A DNA stretch of 64,000 bases, taken from positions 16,790 to 80,789 of the forward strand of contig JAOPZS010000080.1 of NCBI GenBank assembly GCA_025963965.1, in the 5' to 3' direction. Source of the DNA: Solirubrobacterales bacterium. GTDB lineage: Bacteria; Actinomycetota; Thermoleophilia; Solirubrobacterales; Solirubrobacteraceae. Both the position numbers and the translations under genes were made by a program. Below, one piece after another: positions 60,051 to 64,000 of this stretch (positions are counted from its first letter, which is position 1; each line of letters begins with the position of its first letter). Below the pieces are notes generated by a model, which was given only the letters and a program-made list of their open reading frames with translations, searched no databases and was not told the origin of the DNA.

Positions 60051-60788
60051 ATGGGTCAAACCGGCGAGACCGAGCCCCAGACGCCGCCCGCCCTCACCGA
60101 TGGCGCCGGCGGGAACGTGCTGCTGATCGAGGATGAACCGGGGATCGTCGATTTCGTGCGGCGTGGCCTGGAGGGCGAGGGGTTCCACGTCGAGGCCGAG
60201 ACCGACGGGGTGCGCGGCGAGGAGCACGCGCTGCGCGAGAGCGTCGACGTGGTGGTGCTCGACCTGATGCTGCCCGGTCGCGACGGGATGGAGGTGCTGG
60301 CCAGCCTGCGCTCGGCGCGGCCCGAGGTTCCCGTGATCGTGCTGACGGCCAAGGGCGAGGTCGAGGACCGCGTCGCCGGGCTCGATGCAGGGGCGGTCGA
60401 CTACCTGGTCAAGCCGTTCTCCGTCGCTGAGCTCTCGGCCCGGATCCGCGCGCAGATGCGGACGGTCGCGCTCGGCACTACGACGCGGCTGCAGGGCGAG
60501 GACGTCGAGCTTGACCTGCTGACGCGCAAGGTCTCGCGCGCGGGAACGCCGGTCGCGCTGTCGAGCACGGAGTTCGAACTGCTCGTGCACCTGCTGCGCA
60601 ACCGCGGCCGTGTCATCAGCCGCGAGGAGATCCTCAGCGCCGTGTGGGGCTACCAGCACGATCCGGCGACGAACATCGTCGACGTCTACATCGGCTACCT
60701 GCGCCGAAAGCTCCGCCGCCCGAGCAGCCCGGCGCCGATCCACACGGTGCGCTCGGTCGGATACCGCTTCGGTCGTGCGGGGCGCTAG
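60051..60788 (+). CDS. OmpR-family response regulator
   Basis: VLLIEDEPGIVDFVRRGLEGEGF; DVVVLDLMLPGRDGMEVL; TNIVDVYIGYLRRKL. Confidence 0.95.
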   Translation: MGQTGETEPQTPPALTDGAGGNVLLIEDEPGIVDFVRRGLEGEGFHVEAETDGVRGEEHALRESVDVVVLDLMLPGRDGMEVLASLRSARPEVPVIVLTAKGEVEDRVAGLDAGAVDYLVKPFSVAELSARIRAQMRTVALGTTTRLQGEDVELDLLTRKVSRAGTPVALSSTEFELLVHLLRNRGRVISREEILSAVWGYQHDPATNIVDVYIGYLRRKLRRPSSPAPIHTVRSVGYRFGRAGR

Positions 60789-62322
60789 CCGCCTGCGGGT
60801 GCCCCGCTACGCGGTGCGCCCGCTCGAGCTCCGCTGGCGCCTGGCGGCCTCGGTCGCGGTGGTGCTGATCGTCTCCTCCGCCGTCACGTTCATCGCGGTC
60901 TATCGAGGCACCGGCAGCCAGCTGCGCCATCAGATCGACACCGAGCTCGCGGGCGACGCGGACGTGCTCGGCCACACGCTCGCCTCCTCTCGAGCGCGCT
61001 CGACGAGCGCACTGCAGAACGTCGCGAGCGGCTACATCCGAGCGCAGCCGTTCAGCGCCAGCTCGACGCTGCTGTTCGTGATCCTGCCGGGCACCGCCCC
61101 CGTCACCAACCGCCCCGAGCTGTTCAGCCCGCAGAGCGCCGACGACGGCGAGTCCGATGCGCAGCAGGCCGAGGAGAACGGCCTCGCGGCACTCCTGCTG
61201 CGCGCGGGCACGGGCTACGTGACCGTGCAGATGCCCGACATCGGAAAACTGCGGCTGCTGCGACGCACCGTGCGCGTGCCCGCCCGCGGCTCGATGCCGG
61301 CGCGGACGGTCACGGTCGGCGTGGGCGAGCCGCTGGCGACCGTCTCCCGCGCGCAGGACGTCGTCTCGCGCGCGTTCCTTCTCGCCGGCCTGATCGCGCT
61401 GGCCGGCGCGCTGCTGGCGGCACTGGCGATCGGGACGCGCCTGTCGAACCCGCTGCGCCGCATGGCCGCCGTGGCGGCCGAGATCGACGCTGGCGACCTG
61501 CACCACCGCATCCACGAGACCGATCGCGGCGCGCGCGAGGTGCGCGTCCTGGCCGAGGCGTTCAACCACATGCTCGACCGGCTCGCCGACGCGTTCGCCG
61601 GGCAGCGGGCGTTCGTGGCCGACGCCTCCCACGAGCTGCGCACGCCGCTGACGGTGATCCAGGGACAGCTCGAGGTGCTCGCGGCCCAGCGCCACCCGCC
61701 GCCGGAGGAGATCAGACGCGTCGAGCAGCTCGTACAGGCGGAGGTCTCGCGGATCACGCGGCTCGTCGACGACCTGCTGCTGCTCGCCCGCAGCGAGCAG
61801 ACGGCGTTCCTGCGGATCGAGAGCGTGCCGCTGGAGCGGTTCGTGACGGAGCTGTGGGACAGCTTCACGCTGCTCGAGGACAAGCGCTCCTTCGAACTCG
61901 GGCCGCTGCCGGCGGGGACGCTGCAGGCCGACCCGGACCGCCTGGCACAGGCGCTGCGAAACCTCGTCGGCAACGCGATCGCCCACACGACGCCGGGCAG
62001 CGGCCGCGTGCTGCTGCACGTCGAGCGAGGAGTCCCCGGGTGGGTGCGGTTCGTCGTACAGGACGACGGCCCGGGAATTCCCGAGGACCAGCGCGAGCTC
62101 GTCTTCGAACGCTTCCATCGCACCGACACCGGCCGCGCCCGCGCCTCCGGCGGCGCCGGTCTCGGACTGGCGATCGTCAGGGCGATCGCGGAGGCCCACC
62201 ACGGCCGGGTGCGCGCCACCGCCGGCGCCCTCGGGGGCGCCCGCATCGAGCTCGAACTGCCCGGCTTCATGGCGGCCCCGCGACCGCTCGAGCGTCCGGA
62301 GCCGCACGCGACGAACGCCTGA
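60775..62322 (+). CDS. Sensor histidine kinase
   Basis: HAMP region; FVADASHELRTPLTVIQGQLEVL; GAGLGLAIVRAIAEAHHG; probable GTG start overlapping the regulator. Confidence 0.93.
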   Translation: MRGASRLRVPRYAVRPLELRWRLAASVAVVLIVSSAVTFIAVYRGTGSQLRHQIDTELAGDADVLGHTLASSRARSTSALQNVASGYIRAQPFSASSTLLFVILPGTAPVTNRPELFSPQSADDGESDAQQAEENGLAALLLRAGTGYVTVQMPDIGKLRLLRRTVRVPARGSMPARTVTVGVGEPLATVSRAQDVVSRAFLLAGLIALAGALLAALAIGTRLSNPLRRMAAVAAEIDAGDLHHRIHETDRGAREVRVLAEAFNHMLDRLADAFAGQRAFVADASHELRTPLTVIQGQLEVLAAQRHPPPEEIRRVEQLVQAEVSRITRLVDDLLLLARSEQTAFLRIESVPLERFVTELWDSFTLLEDKRSFELGPLPAGTLQADPDRLAQALRNLVGNAIAHTTPGSGRVLLHVERGVPGWVRFVVQDDGPGIPEDQRELVFERFHRTDTGRARASGGAGLGLAIVRAIAEAHHGRVRATAGALGGARIELELPGFMAAPRPLERPEPHATNA

Positions 62323-62367
62323 GCGAACGGCCGGTTACCGGTCGGCGGGATCGGGCAGATCAGCGGG

Positions 62368-63207
62368 ATGGCAACCGCACTGCGTGAGAGGCGCCCGGGG
62401 GCGGCGGCGCTGCGCCCGGTCCACGTCGGCTGCTCGGGCTGGAACTACCGCTCCTGGCGCGAGCGCTTCTATACGCCCGGCACGCCCGTGCGGGAATGGC
62501 TGTCCAGCTACGCCGAGCGATTCGAGACGGTCGAGGTGAACACGACGTTCTACCGCCTGATCGCACGCACGGCGGTCGAGCATTGGGTCGAGCAGACGCC
62601 GCCGGAGTTCATCTTCGCCGTCAAGGCCAGCAGGTTCCTGACCCACGTCAAGCGCCTCACCGAGATCGGCGACGGCGTCGCCCGCTTCTACGAGCGCATC
62701 GAGCCGCTCGCCGCGTGCGGCCGGCTCGGGCCGGTCCTGTGGCAGCTGCCCGAGACGTTCCAGCGCGACGAGCAGCGCCTGTCGCGCGCTCTCGCGGCGC
62801 TTCCACCCGGCCGCCACGCCTTCGAGTTTCGCCACCCCAGCTGGTTCGCGCCCGAGGTCCTGGAGCTGCTGCGCGAACATGGCGCCGCGCTCGTGATCGG
62901 CGATCACCCGGACCGCCCGTTCCAGACCGACCAGGCGACGACGGGGTGGCGCTACGTGAGGTTCCACTACGGCCGGCGCGGGCGCCGCGGCAACTACTCC
63001 GAGAGCGAGCTCGACGAGTGGGCCGAGCGGCTGCACCGCTACCGCCGCGCGACGGAGCTGTTCGTGTATTTCAACAACGACTGGGAGGGGTTCGCGCCGC
63101 GTAACGCGGCGGGGCTTCTCGACCGCCTGCGCCGGCTCGAGCAGACCGGCACGAGCGACCGCCGGGTCGCCGAGCGCGGTGGCCGCCGGCGAGGCGCCCG
63201 GCGGTGA
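62368..63207 (+). CDS. DUF72-family protein
   Basis: VHVGCSGWNYRSWRERFYTPGTPVREWLSSYAERFETVEVNTTFYRLI; YFNNDWEGFAPRNAAGL. Confidence 0.93.
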   Translation: MATALRERRPGAAALRPVHVGCSGWNYRSWRERFYTPGTPVREWLSSYAERFETVEVNTTFYRLIARTAVEHWVEQTPPEFIFAVKASRFLTHVKRLTEIGDGVARFYERIEPLAACGRLGPVLWQLPETFQRDEQRLSRALAALPPGRHAFEFRHPSWFAPEVLELLREHGAALVIGDHPDRPFQTDQATTGWRYVRFHYGRRGRRGNYSESELDEWAERLHRYRRATELFVYFNNDWEGFAPRNAAGLLDRLRRLEQTGTSDRRVAERGGRRRGARR

Positions 63208-63794
63208 GCGTCGGGAAGCGCCTCGCGGAGGTCCGCCGCGAGGCCGAGCGCTGCCGTGCGTGCCCGCTGTGGAAGGGGGCGACGCAGACCGTCTTCGGAG
63301 AAGGGCCCGACGACGCGCGCCTGATGCTCGTCGGCGAGCAGCCCGGAGACCGCGAGGACATCGCCGGCCATCCGTTCGTTGGCCCCGCCGGGAGGATCCT
63401 CGACGAGGCGCTGGAGATCTCCGGGATCGATCGTTCGACGGTCTACCTGACGAACGGCGTCGAGCACTTCAAGTACCGGATGCGGGGCAAGCGACGCATT
63501 CACCAGCGGCCCTCGGCGGGGGAGGCCACGGCATGCCGGCGCTGGCTGGAGGCGGAGGTCGCGATCGTCGAGCCCGAGGTGATCGTCGCGCTGGGCGCGA
63601 CGGCCGCCTACTCGCTGCTCGGCCACGCCACCCCGATCGGCCCCAACCGCGGCCGCCTGCTCGACAGCGAGTTGTTCGGGGCGCCGGTGCTCGTCACGAC
63701 CCACCCGTCGAGTGTTCTGCGCGAGCGCGAACGCGAGGCGCGCCAGGAGGCGCTCAGGGCGCTCGCCGCGGACCTCTCCCGGGCGAGCGCCTGA
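63204..63794 (+). CDS. udgX: UdgX-family uracil-DNA binding protein/glycosylase
   Basis: LVGEQPGDREDIAGHPFVGPAGRILDEAL; VEHFKYRMRGKRRIHQRPS (UdgX R-loop); VTTHPSSVLR. Confidence 0.93.
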   Translation: MSVGKRLAEVRREAERCRACPLWKGATQTVFGEGPDDARLMLVGEQPGDREDIAGHPFVGPAGRILDEALEISGIDRSTVYLTNGVEHFKYRMRGKRRIHQRPSAGEATACRRWLEAEVAIVEPEVIVALGATAAYSLLGHATPIGPNRGRLLDSELFGAPVLVTTHPSSVLREREREARQEALRALAADLSRASA

Positions 63795-63809
63795 ACAGCG
63801 CGTGACCTG

Positions 63810-63962
63810 CTAGATGCCGCCGCGCCGCGCGCCGAAGCCGCCCCGCGTGAACAGCAGGACGAGGGCGAGCAGCAACAGCAGGAACAGCAGGGGGTGCACC
63901 GCGACGCCACCGGCGATCGCGACCACGACAAGCACGATTAGCAACAGCTCGATTATTCCCAT
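63810..63962 (-). CDS. 50-aa hydrophobic small membrane protein (not in ORF track)
   Basis: MGIIELLLIVLVVVAIAGGVAVHPLLFLLLLLALVLLFTRGGFGARRGGI*. Confidence 0.55.
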   Translation of the reverse strand: MGIIELLLIVLVVVAIAGGVAVHPLLFLLLLLALVLLFTRGGFGARRGGI

Positions 63963-64000
63963 GCCGCTTAATTACCCGGCGCGCCGTTCGGCAACCGCGA

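Overview
High-GC actinobacterial chromosomal window; gene families and order suggest a Thermoleophilia/Solirubrobacterales-like genome (inference). Coding density is high, mostly core or metabolic genes. I saw no rRNA, tRNA, CRISPR, transposase or phage genes. Main blocks: (1) 0-4.4 kb glycan cluster (two paralogous glycosyltransferases, PIG-L and YdjC deacetylases, a GT39-like protein); (2) 6.5-9.7 kb Mo/W ABC transporter with fused permease-ATPase and a HTH-Mop regulator; (3) 12.6-16 kb glycogen debranching/GT4 pair; (4) 16.3-23.1 kb FtsX-type ABC exporter with two ATPases, lipoprotein and divergent two-component system; (5) 24.7-35 kb heat-shock region (Trx, two Hsp20s, PCD-like and eRF1-like small proteins, DnaK-GrpE-DnaJ-HspR-like-ClpB, sigma factor); (6) 40.4-42.5 kb Ogt/Ada-AlkA repair; (7) 42.6-47 kb transglutaminase/DUF58/MoxR; (8) 47-49.1 kb agmatine deiminase and carbamoylputrescine amidase; (9) 50.5-57.3 kb, the most interesting part: eight overlapping genes joining a DprE1/DprE2/UbiA (decaprenylphosphoryl-arabinose-type) module to an ApbE / heme-b membrane protein / NuoF-like / ferredoxin redox module. 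Its upstream region shares a ~22-bp motif with a second locus (58.8-62.3 kb) that encodes another heme-b membrane protein, a Pro-rich anchored protein ending in VVSGGS, and a two-component system. Start codons were adjusted from the ORF track by eye using Shine-Dalgarno sequences, 4-nt overlaps and family N-termini.
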